Shown: positions 1 through 15,100 of the stretch, piece after piece
Position numbering within the stretch: the first letter of the stretch is position 1
How the letters are laid out: the number at the start of each line of letters is the position of its first letter
Assembly: GCA_026874595.1 (NCBI GenBank)
Contig: CM049310.1
Location: forward strand, 28,755,058 to 28,819,057
Origin: Sipunculus nudus
Lineage: Eukaryota > Annelida > Sipuncula > Golfingiida > Sipunculidae
DNA: 64,000 bases
Direction of reading: 5' to 3'
Program-made: the position numbers and the translations under genes
The notes under the pieces: generated by a model
What the model was told of the DNA's origin: nothing
Database searches by the model: none
What the model saw: the letters and a program-made list of their open reading frames with translations, nothing else

Positions 1-327
1 TAGAAATGTTGTCCGGCAAGACAAAGTTTAACTTTAGTTGTTCAAAAAGTTTTAACTTTTTTCAGAAATATTACGGTATAACGTCCATGTAGGCCTAGGC
101 AGATTTTGAACCATTCTGAAACACCGAATATTGACTGTTTTGTCGCTAATATTTGCTTAACTTAGAACATTGAACTATCATTAAGAAAACCACGTGCAAA
201 ACTCTTGTGCCAGCTTATTTCGTATACTATTCCTTAATACACCTTCTTCTTTCATCATGTAACGAGTGTGTCAAAGAATTCATATTTCATAATTTTACGA
301 GGATGTAAATTTTGACCGTTTTTGCAG

Positions 328-451
328 TCTGGTACAGAGAAAGGCAAGGTAACTGTTGAGACCAAAGACCCGCTGTTCCAGAGGACGATTGGTCAGGCGG
401 TAGAACTCTCATTCTTTGACGTGAAGGTGGCAAATATGGAATACTGCAGCT
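328..451 (+). CDS. Gene 1 exon: end of astacin catalytic domain
   Basis: The acceptor is tttttgcag and the donor is GCT|gtacgt. It starts in phase 0 and ends after one base of a codon. The visible motif DPLFQRTIGQ...LSFFDVKVAN...YC matches the last helix region of astacins (family pattern IGQR..LSF.D...AN..Y.C). The zinc-binding HExxHxxGxxH is not in this exon. Confidence 0.85.
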
Positions 452-2819
452 GTACGTCACTTGATTTTGTATTAAATAAAACTATCTTGTCGAATTATAC
501 ATTGTGAATTACAAAAGGCAATCAGCTTTCCAGTTCCACAAAGTTACACTTGTCCGATAATCGTTTGACCTGATCTGATTGGCTGTTTACTTTTTTATTT
601 CATTAAGGTAACCATGGCGACATACGATCGTTTGCCATGTTCTTATTTGTTGCTTCTCGCTGACCATTTATATGTGTTAAAACAAAGACTTTTAAAAACA
701 CCCCACGTTGTTTCACCTATACACAATTATCATAAAAACTTTAAAATACCTGTTTAACAGCCTGGGTTTTCTGTGTGTTTTACAGCGACCTGCTCCCATT
801 ACAAGCTGCCCTATAGCTGTAAACATGGCGGATACCAGGATCCTAATGACTGCACCAGATGTAAATGCCCGGATGGTTTTGGGGGACGTTTCTGTACCAG
901 AGTACAAGAATCTAATGCCGGTAGGTGTTTTATACTGTAGTAGTTTATGACACTTGTACAGCACGTACCTGTTTATCTAGGTATCATGGTACTAAGGTGT
1001 AATACTGGACACCAGGTATCATGGCTAATTAGAGTAGTGTGTGCCTTCTTACATACTTCATGTTGTGCACTGGATATTCGAACCGCTAATAAAGGCGGAA
1101 AGCTGCCTCTAAAGGTAAACTCATTGATCCGTCTGCTTGACGAAATCACGCGAGTGTTATACAGGCCATGTAAGTCTGATTAAGTCAGACATGTAGTCTG
1201 ACAACTGCAATTGAACAAAGTTATGACACACATTCTAACATAGCCTGCCGACCTGAAAATGGATAAATATATTGACGAATGATAACGTAAAACAGAATTG
1301 ACCATATATATGTTACAGCGTATGGTTGTGATATATTTGACCATATGTATGTTACAGCGTGTGTTTGTGATATATTTGAGCATATATATGTTACAGCGTG
1401 TGGTTGTGATATATTTGACCACATATATGTTACAGCGTGTGTTTGTGATATATTTGAGCATATATATGTTACAGCGTGTGTTTGTGATATATTTGAGCAT
1501 ATATATGTTACAGCGTAGGGTTGTGATATATTTGACCACATATATGTTACAGCGTGTGTTTGTGATATATTTGAGCATATATATGTTACAGCGTGTGGTT
1601 GTGATATATTTGACCACATATATGTTACAGCGTGTGTTTGTGATATATTTGAGCATATATATGTTACAGCGTGTGGTTGTGATATATTTGACCACATATA
1701 TGTTACAGCGTGTGTTTGTGATATATTTGAGCATATATATGTTACAGCGTGTGGGGGTGATATATATGACCATATATATGTTACAGCGTGTGGTTGTGAT
1801 ATATTTGACCACATATATGTTACAGCGTGTGTTTGTGATATATTTGAGCATATATATGTTACAGCGTGTGGTTGTGATATATTTGACCACATATATGTTA
1901 CAGCGTGTGTTTGTGATATATTTGAGCATATATATGTTACAGCGTGTGGTTGTGATATATTTGACCACATATATGTTACAGCGTGTGGGGGTGATATATA
2001 CCTGAGTCACGGACAGGAGACCATCATCCAGTCACCAAATTATTACGGCGGCGGCTATAGTCTATACGACAAGTGTAACTGGAGAATAAGGGTACGTGAG
2101 AACAATACACGGATTCTCCCCTAAAAACTAGGGCCCGTCCGGTTCATCTTGTAATATCCATGAAAACACAGAACGTACTTCTCATTTCCTTTCGAGCAAT
2201 GGTCTTTCATCCAATAAATTTAATTAAGTAGCTAATACAATCCGTAGGGGAACACATTCGGTTGTTTGATACATGTTTCTCGTTCTGACCGATGGGCCCT
2301 CTTTAACCTGAATGGATATTGTTCAATTAGCGTTATAATTTCTCATATTTTGATATATATTGACACAATACTGTATATTGAAGATAAATTTATTTGTATA
2401 ATAACTGGATTATAGGCCTGATGATCAGCTTATTTTATAACATTAAGATAAAAAAAAGATATATAAGGAGTATGTGTGAATATGATATAGGTGATACTGC
2501 AATATGAACCAAGTTCCTGTAAAATTTCTAAGGCCTGAGCTTCCACGGTCTTGTTGTAAATACAATCAAGTCCGTATAACGTATGAAGTCGCCAATATAC
2601 ATAAATTATATACTGAATGATGAGCGGACAAATAAAAATAAAGTATGATGTGCTTATTCTCTTCCATATGATTCCAGGCGCCCCCTGGCAAGAATGTGAA
2701 ACTTGCGTTCGAGGGAGACTTCGGAATTTATTGCACTGACAAAAGTTCGACATGTTATCACTGGGTGGAGGTGAAATACAAGAGCAACAAAGATATGCCC
2801 GGCCCAAGGCAAGTCAATG

Positions 2820-2850
<31 letters not shown>

Positions 2851-3082
2851 GGGGCGTCAGTAAAGGGGGGGGGGGGTATATATACCCCCCACATTTTTGA
2901 AAGGGGGCATGGTCAGACTTTGGTTCCATTTATGAATTTACCATGTAATATTATATCTAAACCTGGTTTAGAATGAACTTATACTGGAAACATAATACCT
3001 TATTTTCTAAAATCTTATACTTAATTGTAAAATATGTGAAATGTGATTAAGTATATATATTTGAAATGTGTCATACAGACGC

Positions 3083-3131
<49 letters not shown>

Positions 3132-6100
3132 GAGTGTGTGTCTCCCTGTCACCCCCCCCCCCCCCCCCCACTCTGGAAGAAATATTGACGCCCACTGCTT
3201 TTTCTTTTTTTTTTCTCTCTCTCTCTCATTGGGCCACAAGAAAAAAAAACTTTGATACGGCAATAAACCTCAGTGACCTAATCCCACACTAGTAAATGGC
3301 CCAGGTCTGCTTTGTGTATATGTATGTGTATGTGTTCGAAAGCCCTTGTACATATTTATATGCAGTGTTATTCTGATTAAATCAAATTATTTCTACATTG
3401 ATGCTAATGAACATGTATAATTTAGTTCTCGGAGGGTGAGCGAAAGTGTGTGTGTGTTGGGGGGGGGGGGGTTGTGCTGTTTTATACGTACATAATTTGC
3501 ATGCCAGAGATGAATAATCCTGATATTATTTTGATAGCAAGTTCACACATTGACGTTCATGCTCGTGCAGACCGGTATATTTAATCTTTTCATTTATCAA
3601 TTCAACAGATTTTGTTGCCAAGACCGTCCTGTCCAGGTGCTGCAGTCAGAATCTGAGACGATGGTAGTGACATTTCGAGCAAACTTCAGTTACGGTGTGG
3701 ACTGTTCCAAACACGGGGTCTGCAGAGGCTTCCGTGCAAGGCTGTCGTCTGGTGAGTGATCAGTTACTGAACGCCACCTGGTGAATGAGCAAGAGACGAA
3801 ATACTCTCCCATCGCGAGCGCCATTTGGTTTTTTATAGCTTCTTTTGTTCAGTCAGCTTAGTAACACGGCTGGCTAATTTCAAGTTGATATTTGAAATAC
3901 AAGGAATAATGATAACACATGGGACCTTACGATAGAAGTCTTCAAAAATGTTCCAATGTCAGGACACACTTGATAATCTTGCCCTGACGTAAACTTTCTA
4001 GGTGTACACACTTTTTACCTTCAAGACATAGGAGATAACCATGCACTGACATACACTTAATAGGTGTACACACTTTTTACCTTCAGGACATACGAGATAA
4101 CTATGCACTGACATACACTTTACAGGTGTACACACTTTTTACCTTCAGAACATACGAGATAACTATGCACTGACATACACTTTATAGGTGTACACACTTT
4201 TTACCTTCAGGACATACGAGATAACTATGCACTGACATACACTTTACAGGTGTACACACTTTTTACCTTCAGAACATACGAGATAACTATGCACTGACAT
4301 ACACTTTATAGGTGTACACACTTTTTACCTTCAGGACATACGAGATAACTATGCACTGACATACACTTTATAGGTGTACACACTTTTTACCTTCAGGACA
4401 TACGAGATGACCATGCACTGACATACACTTTATAGGTGTACACACTTTTTACCTTCAGGACATACGAGATAACTATGCACTGACATACACTTTATAGGTG
4501 TACACACTTTTTACCTTCAGGACACACGAGATAACTATGCAATGACATACACTTTATAGGTGTACACACTTTTTACCTTCATGACATACGAGATAACCAT
4601 GCACTGACATACACTTTATAGGTGTACACACTTTTTACCTTCAGGACATACGAGATAACTATGCACTGACATACATTTTATAGGTGTACACACTTTTTAC
4701 CTTCAGGACATACGAGATAACTATGCACTGACATACACTTTATAGGTGTACACACTTTTTACCTTCCAGACATACGAGATAACTATGCACTGACATACAC
4801 TTTATAGGTGTACACACTTTTTACCTTCAGGACATACGAGATGACCATGCACTGACATACACTTTATAGGTGTACACATTTTTTACCTTCCAGACATACG
4901 AGATAACTATGCACTGACATACACTTTATAGGTGTACACACTTTTTACCTTCAGGACATACGAGATGACCATGCACTGACATACACTTTATAGGTGTACA
5001 CACTTTTTACCTTCAGGATATAGGAGATAACCATGCACTGACATACACTTTATAGGTGTACACACTTTTTACCTTCAGGACATACGAGATGACCATGCAC
5101 TGACATACACTTTATAGGTGTACACACTTTTTACCTTCAGGATATAGGAGATGACCATGCACTGACATACACTTTATAGGTGTACACACTTTTTACCTTC
5201 AAGACATACGAGATAACCATGCACTGACATACACTTTATAGGTGTACACACTTTTTACCTTCAGGACATACGAGATGACCATGCACTGACATACACTTTA
5301 TAGGTGTACACACTTTTTACCTTCAGGATATAGGAGATGACCATGCACTGACATACACTTTATAGGTGTACACACTTTTTACCTTCAAGACATACGAGAT
5401 AACCATGCACTGACATACACTTTATAGGTGTACACACTTTTTACCTTCAGGACATACGAGATAACTATGCACTGACATACACTTTATAGGTGTACACACT
5501 TTTTACCTTCAGGACACACGAGATAACTATGCACTGACATACACTTTATAGGTGTACACACTTTTTACCTTCAGGACATACGAGATAACTATGCACTGAC
5601 ATACACTTTATAGGTGTACACACTTTTTACCTTCAAGACATACGAGATAACCATGCACTGACATACACTTTATAGGTGTACACACTTTTTACCTTCAGGA
5701 CATACGAGATGACCATGCACTGACATACACTTTATAGGTGTACACACTTTTTACCTTCAGGACATACGAGATAACTATGCACTGACATACACTTTATAGG
5801 TGTACACACTTTTTACCTTCAGGACATACGAGATAACTATGCACTGACATACACTTTATAGGTGTACACACTTTTTACCTTCAGGACATACGAGATAACT
5901 ATGCACTGACATACACTTTATAGGTGTACACACTTTTTACCTTCAGGACATACGAGATAACTATGCACTGACATACACTTTATAGGTGTACACACTTTTT
6001 ACCTTCCAGACATACGAGATAACTATGCACTGACATACACTTTATAGGTGTACACACTTTTTACCTTCAGGACATACGAGATGACCATGCACTGACATAC

Positions 6101-9100
6101 ACTTTATAGGTGTACACACTTTTTACCTTCAGGATATAGGAGATAACCATGCACTGACATACACTTTATAGGTGTACACACTTTTTACCTTCAGGACATA
6201 CGAGATGACCATGCACTGACATACACTTTATAGGTGTACACACTTTTTACCTTCAGGATATAGGAGATGACCATGCACTGACATACACTTTATAGGTGTA
6301 CACACTTTTTACCTTCAAGACATACGAGATAACCATGCACTGACATACACTTTATAGGTGTACACACTTTTTACCTTCAGGACATACGAGATGACCATGC
6401 ACTGACATACACTTTATAGGTGTACACACTTTTTACCTTCAGGATATAGGAGATGACCATGCACTGACATACACTTTATAGGTGTACACACTTTTTACCT
6501 TCAAGACATACGAGATAACCATGCACTGACATACACTTTATAGGTGTACACACTTTTTACCTTCAGGACATACGAGATAACTATGCACTGACATACACTT
6601 TATAGGTGTACACACTTTTTACCTTCAGGACACACGAGATAACTATGCACTGACATACACTTTATAGGTGTACACACTTTTTACCTTCAGGACATACGAG
6701 ATAACTATGCACTGACATACACTTTATAGGTGTACACACTTTTTACCTTCAAGACATACGAGATAACCATGCACTGACATACACTTTATAGGTGTACACA
6801 CTTTTTACCTTCAGGACATACGAGATGACCATGCACTGACATACACTTTATAGGTGTACACACTTTTTACCTTCAAGACATACGAGATAACTATGCACTG
6901 ACATACACTTTATAGGTGTACACACTTTTTACCTTCAGGACACACGAGATAACTATGCACTGACATACACTTTATAGGTGTACACACTTTTTACCTTCAA
7001 GACATACGAGATAACTATGCACTGACATACACTTTATAGGTGTACACACTTTTTACCTTCAGGACATACGAGATGACCATGCACTGACATACACTTTATA
7101 GGTGTACACACTTTTTACCTTCAAGACATACGAGATAACCATGCACTGACATACACTTTATAGGTGTACACACTTTTTACCTTCAAGACATACGAGATAA
7201 CTATGCACTGACATACACTTTATAGGTGTACACACTTTTTACCTTCAGGACATACGAGATGACCATGCACTGACATACACTTTATAGGTGTACACACTTT
7301 TTACCTTCAGGACATACGAGATAACTATGCACTGACATACACTTTATAGGTGTACACACTTTTTACCTTCAGGACATACGAGATAACTATGCACTGACAT
7401 ACACTTTATAGGTGTACACACTTTTTACCTTCAGGACATACGAGATAACTATGCACTGACATACACTTTATAGGTGTACACACTTTTTACCTTCAGGACA
7501 TACGAGATAACTATGCACTGACATACACTTTATAGGTGTACACACTTTTTACCTTCAGGACATACGAGATGACCATGCACTGACATACACTTTATAGGTG
7601 TACACACTTTTTACCTTCCAGACATACGAGATAACTATGCACTGACATACACTTTATAGGTGTACACACTTTTTACCTTCAGGACATACGAGATAACTAT
7701 GCACTGACATACACTTTATAGGTGCACACACTTTTTACCTTCAAGACATACGAGATGACCATGCACTGACATACACTTTATAGGTGTACACACTTTTTAC
7801 CTTCAGAACATACGAGATAACTATGCACTGACATACACTTTATAGGTGTACACACTTTTTACCTTCAGGACATACGAGATAACTATGCACTGACATACAC
7901 TTTATAGGTGTACACACTTTTTACCTTCAGGACATACGAGATAACTATGCACTGACATACACTTTATAGGTGTACACACTTTTTACCTTCAGGACATACG
8001 AGATAACTATGCACTGACATACACTTTACAGGTGTACACACTTTTTACCTTCAGGACATACGAGATAACTATGCACTGACATACACTTTATAGGTGTACA
8101 CACTTTTTACCTTCAGGACATACGAGATAACTATGCACTGACATACACTTTATAGGTGTACACACTTTTTACCTTCAGGACATACGAGATGACCATGCAC
8201 TGACATACACTTTATAGGTGTACACACTTTTTACCTTCAGGACATACGAGATAACTATGCACTGACATACACTTTATAGGTGTACACACTTTTTACCTTC
8301 AAGACATACGAGATAACTATGCACTGACATACACTTTATAGGTGTACACACTTTTTACCTTCAAGACATACGAGATAACTATGCACTGACATACACTTTA
8401 TAGGTGTACACACTTTTTACCTTCAAGACATACGAGATAACTATGCACTGACATACACTTTATAGGTGTACACACTTTTTACCTTCAGGACATACGAGAT
8501 GACCATGCACTGACATACACTTTATAGGTGTACACACTTTTTACCTTCAGGACATACGAGATAACTATGCACTGACATACACTTTATAGGTGTACACACT
8601 TTTTACCTTCAGGACATACGAGATGACCATGCACTGACATACACTTTATAGGTGTACACACTTTTTACCTTCAGGACACACGAGATAACTATGCACTGAC
8701 ATACACTTTATAGGTGTACACACTTTTTACCTTCAGGACATACGAGATAACTATGCACTGACATACACTTTATAGGTGTACACACTTTTTACCTTCAGGA
8801 CATACGAGATAACTATGCACTGACATACACTTTATAGGTGTACACACTTTTTACCTTCAGGACATACGAGATAACTATGCACTGACATACACTTTATAGG
8901 TGTACACACTTTTTACCTTCAGGACATACGAGATAACCATGCACTGACATACACTTTATAGGTGTACACACTTTTTACCTTCCAGACATACGAGATAACC
9001 ATGCACTGACATACACTTTATAGGTGTACACACTTTTTACCTTCAAGACATACGAGATAACCATGCACTGACATACACTTTATAGGTGTACACACTTTTT

Positions 9101-12100
9101 ACCTTCAGGACATACGAGATAACTATGCACTGACATACACTTTATAGGTGTACACACTTTTTACCTTCATGACATACGAGATAACTATGCACTGACATAC
9201 ACTTTATAGGTGTACACACTTTTTACCTTCAGGACATACGAGATAACTATGCACTGACATACACTTTATAGGTGTACACACTTTTTACCTTCAGGACATA
9301 CGAGATAACCATGCACTGACATACACTTTACAGGTGTACACACTTTTTACCTTCAGGACATACGAGATAACTATGCACTGACATACACTTTATAGGTGTA
9401 CACACTTTTTACCTTCAGGACATACGAGATAACTATGCACTGACATACACTTTATAGGTGTACACACTTTTTACCTTCAGGACATACGAGATGACCATGC
9501 ACTGACATACACTTTATAGGTGTACACACTTTTTACCTTCAGGACATACGAGATAACTATGCACTGACATACACTTTATAGGTGTACACACTTTTTACCT
9601 TCAAGACATACGAGATAACTATGCACTGACATACACTTTATAGGTGTACACACTTTTTACCTTCAAGACATACGAGATAACTATGCACTGACATACACTT
9701 TATAGGTGTACACACTTTTTACCTTCAAGACATACGAGATAACTATGCACTGACATACACTTTATAGGTGTACACACTTTTTACCTTCAGGACATACGAG
9801 ATGACCATGCACTGACATACACTTTATAGGTGTACACACTTTTTACCTTCAGGACATACGAGATAACTATGCACTGACATACACTTTATAGGTGTACACA
9901 CTTTTTACCTTCAGGACATACGAGATGACCATGCACTGACATACACTTTATAGGTGTACACACTTTTTACCTTCCAGACATACGAGATAACTATGCACTG
10001 ACATACACTTTATAGGTGTACACACTTTTTACCTTCATGACATACGAGATAACTATGCACTGACATACACTTTATAGGTGTACACACTTTTTACCTTCAG
10101 GACATACGAGATAACTATGCACTGACATACACTTTATAGGTGTACACACTTTTTACCTTCAGGACATACGAGATAACTATGCACTGACATACACTTTATA
10201 GGTGTACACACTTTTTACCTTCAGGACATACGAGATAACCATGCACTGACATACACTTTATAGGTGTACACACTTTTTACCTTCAGGACATACGAGATAA
10301 CTATGCACTGACATACACTTTATAGGTGCACACACTTTTTACCTTCAAGACATACGAGATGACCATGCACTGACATACACTTTATAGGTGTACACACTTT
10401 TTACCTTCAGGACATACGAGATAACTATGCACTGACATACACTTTATAGGTGTACACACTTTTTACCTTCAGGACATACGAGATAACCATGCACTGACAT
10501 ACACTTTATAGGTGTACACACTTTTTACCTTCAGGACATACGAGATAACTATGCACTGACATACACTTTATAGGTGTACACACTTTTTACCTTCAAGACA
10601 TACGAGATAACCATGCACTGACATACACTTTATAGGTGTACACTTTTTTTACCTTCAAGACATACGAGATAACTATGCACTGACATACACTTTATAGGTG
10701 TACACACTTTTTACCTTCAGGACATACGAGATAACTATGCACTGACATACACTTTATAGGTGTACACACTTTTTACCTTCAGGACATACGAGATAACCAT
10801 GCACTGACATACACTTTATAGGTGTACACACTTTTTACCTTCAAGACATACGAGATAACCATGCACTGACATACACTTTATAGGTGTACACACTTTTTAC
10901 CTTCAGGACATACGAGATAACTATGCACTGACATACACTTTATAGGTGTACACACTTTTTACCTTCAGGACATACGAGATGACCATGCACTGACATACAC
11001 TTTATAGGTGTACACACTTTTTACCTTCAAGACATACGAGATAACCATGCACTGACATACACTTTATAGGTGTACACACTTTTTACCTTCAGGACATACG
11101 AGATGACCATGCACTGACATACACTTTATAGGTGTACACACTTTTTACCTTCAAGACATACGAGATGACCATGCACTGACATACACTTTATAGGTGTACA
11201 CACTTTTTACCTTCAGGACATACGAGATAACTATGCACTGACATACACTTTATAGGTGTACACACTTTTTACCTTCAGGACATACGAGATGACCATGCAC
11301 TGACATACACTTTATTGGTGTACACACTTTTTACCTTCAAGACATACGAGATGACCATGCACTGACATACACTTTATAGGTGTACACACTTTTTACCTTC
11401 AGGACATACGAGATAACTATGCACTGACATACACTTTATAGGTGTACACACTTTTTACCTTCAGGACATACGAGATAACTATGCACTGACATACACTTTA
11501 TAGGTGTACACACTTTTTACCTTCAGGACATACGAGATAACTATGCACTGACATACACTTTATAGGTGTACACACTTTTTACCTTCCAGACATACGAGAT
11601 AACAATGCACTGACATACACGTTTTAGCCGTACACATTTTTTATCTTCCGGATATAGGAGATAACCATGCACTGACATACACTTAATAGGTGTACACACT
11701 TTTTACCTTCCGGACATACGAGATAACAATGCACTGACATACACGTTTTAGCCGTACACATTTTTTATCTTCCGGATATAGGAGATAACCATGCATGCAC
11801 TGACATACACTTCTTAGGTGTAGACATTTTTGTACCTTCCGGACAAATGAGATAGTCATGCAGTGACACATATGCTTTCTCTGTTTACAGGATCGACTTA
11901 CCGGCCTCCAGTCCAGAATCCAAAGCCCACTCCGAAAGCTATCCCGACACAGCGACCCACCCAGCCTCCAACTCCTCCACCCACATGGATTCCATCAACA
12001 AACGGTGGGTGTAGGGTCCTTATATGTTTCATTATATTTGCATGCTTGGTGACCTAAAAGTGTGTCTTTTAAATAACTTAACATAAAAACTTAATAACTT

Positions 12101-15100
12101 TAATAAAAACCTATGCAAAGCGTTTGTATCGGCCTATCAAGAGTGATAATTTTTGTATTTATAAGAAAGCCATAAAAATAACCTTATTAACTAAAATGTT
12201 TAAAAAAAGAGCTTACAAAAACAGATTGACCATAATAATTAATATGAAAAAAATACTTTAATTTCACACAATAAGAAACATTTTGTGTTTAATCTATATT
12301 ATAGGGAAACCTAATCCAAATTTTGATTATATTTAAACGTCTATTAATAGAATATAATTTGAAATGCAAACTCTGCATTTATGCAAGCATGCATGCAGTG
12401 GTACCTTTTAAAGGGGCATAATCAGGAGCAATATTATGCCTATTCTTTCACACTATCAGTTCAGTTTTGCTTTATACAAAAGTTTCCTAGCAGAACTATC
12501 CCAGCACACAGTCTCATTTCCTCGCATACGGCTATTTAACACCTTGTTTTGGCTCTGCGTGTTTGTAAACAGAGTCCACGTGTGTCTGTTTACAATAACA
12601 AGGCCGCGTGACTGGGGGTCCGATTAGGAGGGGCAATACGCGGTGGCTCTGCGTTGGACCGGCCCCAAGCACTGTGTTTATGTTGACACCTGCTATCGCG
12701 CCTGGTCCCTTTTTTTAACACTCGTTTACAGGAGTAAAGCAAACAGATTCAAGGCAACATTTTGGCAGGTACAGATTTATTTCAAAGGGAAAAAGCTTTT
12801 TTTCGTGTTAACTTAACATGCTTTATAGGTGATTGGGCCCCTTTAATGAATTTGCCTCTGGTGACGATACATTTGGTGAAGGAGCAAATAAAAACCCGGC
12901 TCCAAATTTAAATTTATATTTTCTTTTAACAGGCAATATCTGTGGCCGCATGGACCTGGCCTTCGTGTTGGATTCTTCTGGGAAACCAGACGGCAGAAAT
13001 GACTGGAGGAAGATGCTGTCCTTCGTCAAAGAGTTCTCAAGATTATTCCAATTCGGGAATGATAAAGTTCACGCCGGGGTCGTATCCTATGGCAACCGTG
13101 GGACATTGAGCATTTCCCTAGGGAAACATAACCGAGAAGATACGTTCAGTAATTATGTCAATGACACAACGGTACCTTTCAAAGATCAGATGACGAACAT
13201 AGCGGACGGTTTGCGCGTGATGCGCACAGAGTTGTTTAACAGAGACAACGGTGATCGTTCAGAAGCCCCAGACGTGGCGATATTGTTGTCAGAGGGACCA
13301 GCCAACAAGGAAGAAAGAAACACAATCCGTGAGGCAGACCAACTACGAGAGCTGGGAATAAAAGTGTTTGTTATCGGTATAAGCGGTAGTGTCAAACGGA
13401 GCGAGCTAGAAGAAATAGCGACAGAGGGCAGCACGAACTACATCAAATACGTGCCTTCTTTTGATCGCCTGAAAGAAGCAAAAACGGACTTATATAACAT
13501 GATATGTCAAGGTAAGAAAACGTAGGCAGTCCAGCTCTGTGTGTTCACTTTGGTGTTCATAATTCTTAACCAAAAGCATGTGTTCACTTTTGTATTTAAA
13601 TTTCATAGAATCACGGGTGCTCTGTACATATTGTAATATATTTATTTATCGTACAAATATGCATTAAAATACTAGTCATCGTGGAAAGACTTTCGTATTT
13701 GTTTCTATTCTACGAGAGCTCAACGAATGAGAGGCTGTATGAAAGCACGTGACACTCCCTGTGGCCAACATATTTCCAGGATAAAGATTGGTTCCCTTGC
13801 TCAAAGTTGGCCCCGAAACAGCCATCGTGACAATCGTAAAAGCTGCACGGGGGCAAAATTGACATGGAAACCAATCTACTCTACGGAATGGAAACCAATA
13901 TAAATTCAGAGGCCAAGCAGACTTTATTAAAAAAAAAGATAAAGCATCCAGAATTTAAGTAACTACTAGCACTAACAGTTTTCGTAGAAGATGCACTAAA
14001 GTTTGATTTTTTTCTGCACGCCCTTGTCTGTCTGTGCGTCCCTCTTTATCTGCAGATAGAGTTATACGTGTGTATGTGTCAGTAAGTGTGGTTTGTATCG
14101 TAACGATTGAATCCTTGTGGTGCTCTGTGTTTCATCTGTTAGTTTTTCTTTCACTTTTTCCTATCTCAAATGTCTCATCTAATGACGCACAATATATGCT
14201 AAGTCATGCATCAGATATTAACCCTAAGTTTAAAAAAAATACGCCGAGGGAACAAAGAAAGCAGCACTCGCTCGGATCAATGGTAAATACAATAGCAGTT
14301 TAGTTTAGTTTGTTTTTGTTGTTGTGGCTGCTCAGGCGGTACAAGAGGAATAACAGATTTTTTGTTAAATGTAAATGTGGTTTAAATTATAGATTTTCTG
14401 AGAACAGGGATTATTTATAGCTCTATCTTTAGCAGATCCACATTAAGTAGTAATCCTACAACTCGGGTTCACCTACGTCGGGAAAAAACTTGTTTTTTTG
14501 GTTAAACATCGGTATATTCATAAATAATTACAACTAAATAAACTCAAGTCTAAGCTTCAGTTTAAACGCAATATGTTTAATGTGAAATAACGTTGCGATC
14601 CCAGATCACGTGTTTATCCCGATAAAAAAGAATCATGAAGCTACAAGCTACATGCCAACTGATGCAATACAACCAAGTATCTTCAGCAAAAAGACAATCT
14701 TAATATATAAATAGGACTTTCAGTTCCTTTACAGTTGATAAAATGGAACACGAATTATATAGATATTTAAAGCACACTGCTGTAAATGACATGTACTGGT
14801 TAGTTGAACAAAAAAGCAAAACGGGATTAGATCTCTTATTGAGTGAATATCAAGTTCTCTATATAGTTGATAATTTTTGATAAAAGAAAATATATCTACA
14901 AGGAGTCGATTCAGTAACATGAGCCACGCGGAGAGGTTGTATCGTGGCTTAGTTTATGGCTGGGTAAGTATACGTCATCCCTGTGGCGACCCATTTGAAT
15001 CGCTGAATCTAGTCACATTCACTGACATCAGGTGATTTGCAGGTACTTTAACTATGAGGCCAAACATAAGTCAAATTTGTCATGGTCACAGAGCAATCTG

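Noticed and set aside
1180-2010. Long frames of 235-276 residues on both strands over the 39-bp repeat
   Set aside because: The unit length is a multiple of 3, so open frames arise automatically in several registers. Only the CUB frame (a different register) is tied to a real exon.
3957-11866. Possible CRISPR array
   Set aside because: The repeats are direct tandem copies without unique spacers, lie in a eukaryotic intron, and have no cas genes.
12833-12932. N-terminal extension of the vWA frame from ATG 12833
   Set aside because: The frame continues upstream only because the intron has no stop there. The ttttaacag acceptor at 12932 and phase 1 joining give the proper exon, and the upstream part overlaps the end of the TTAA transposon.
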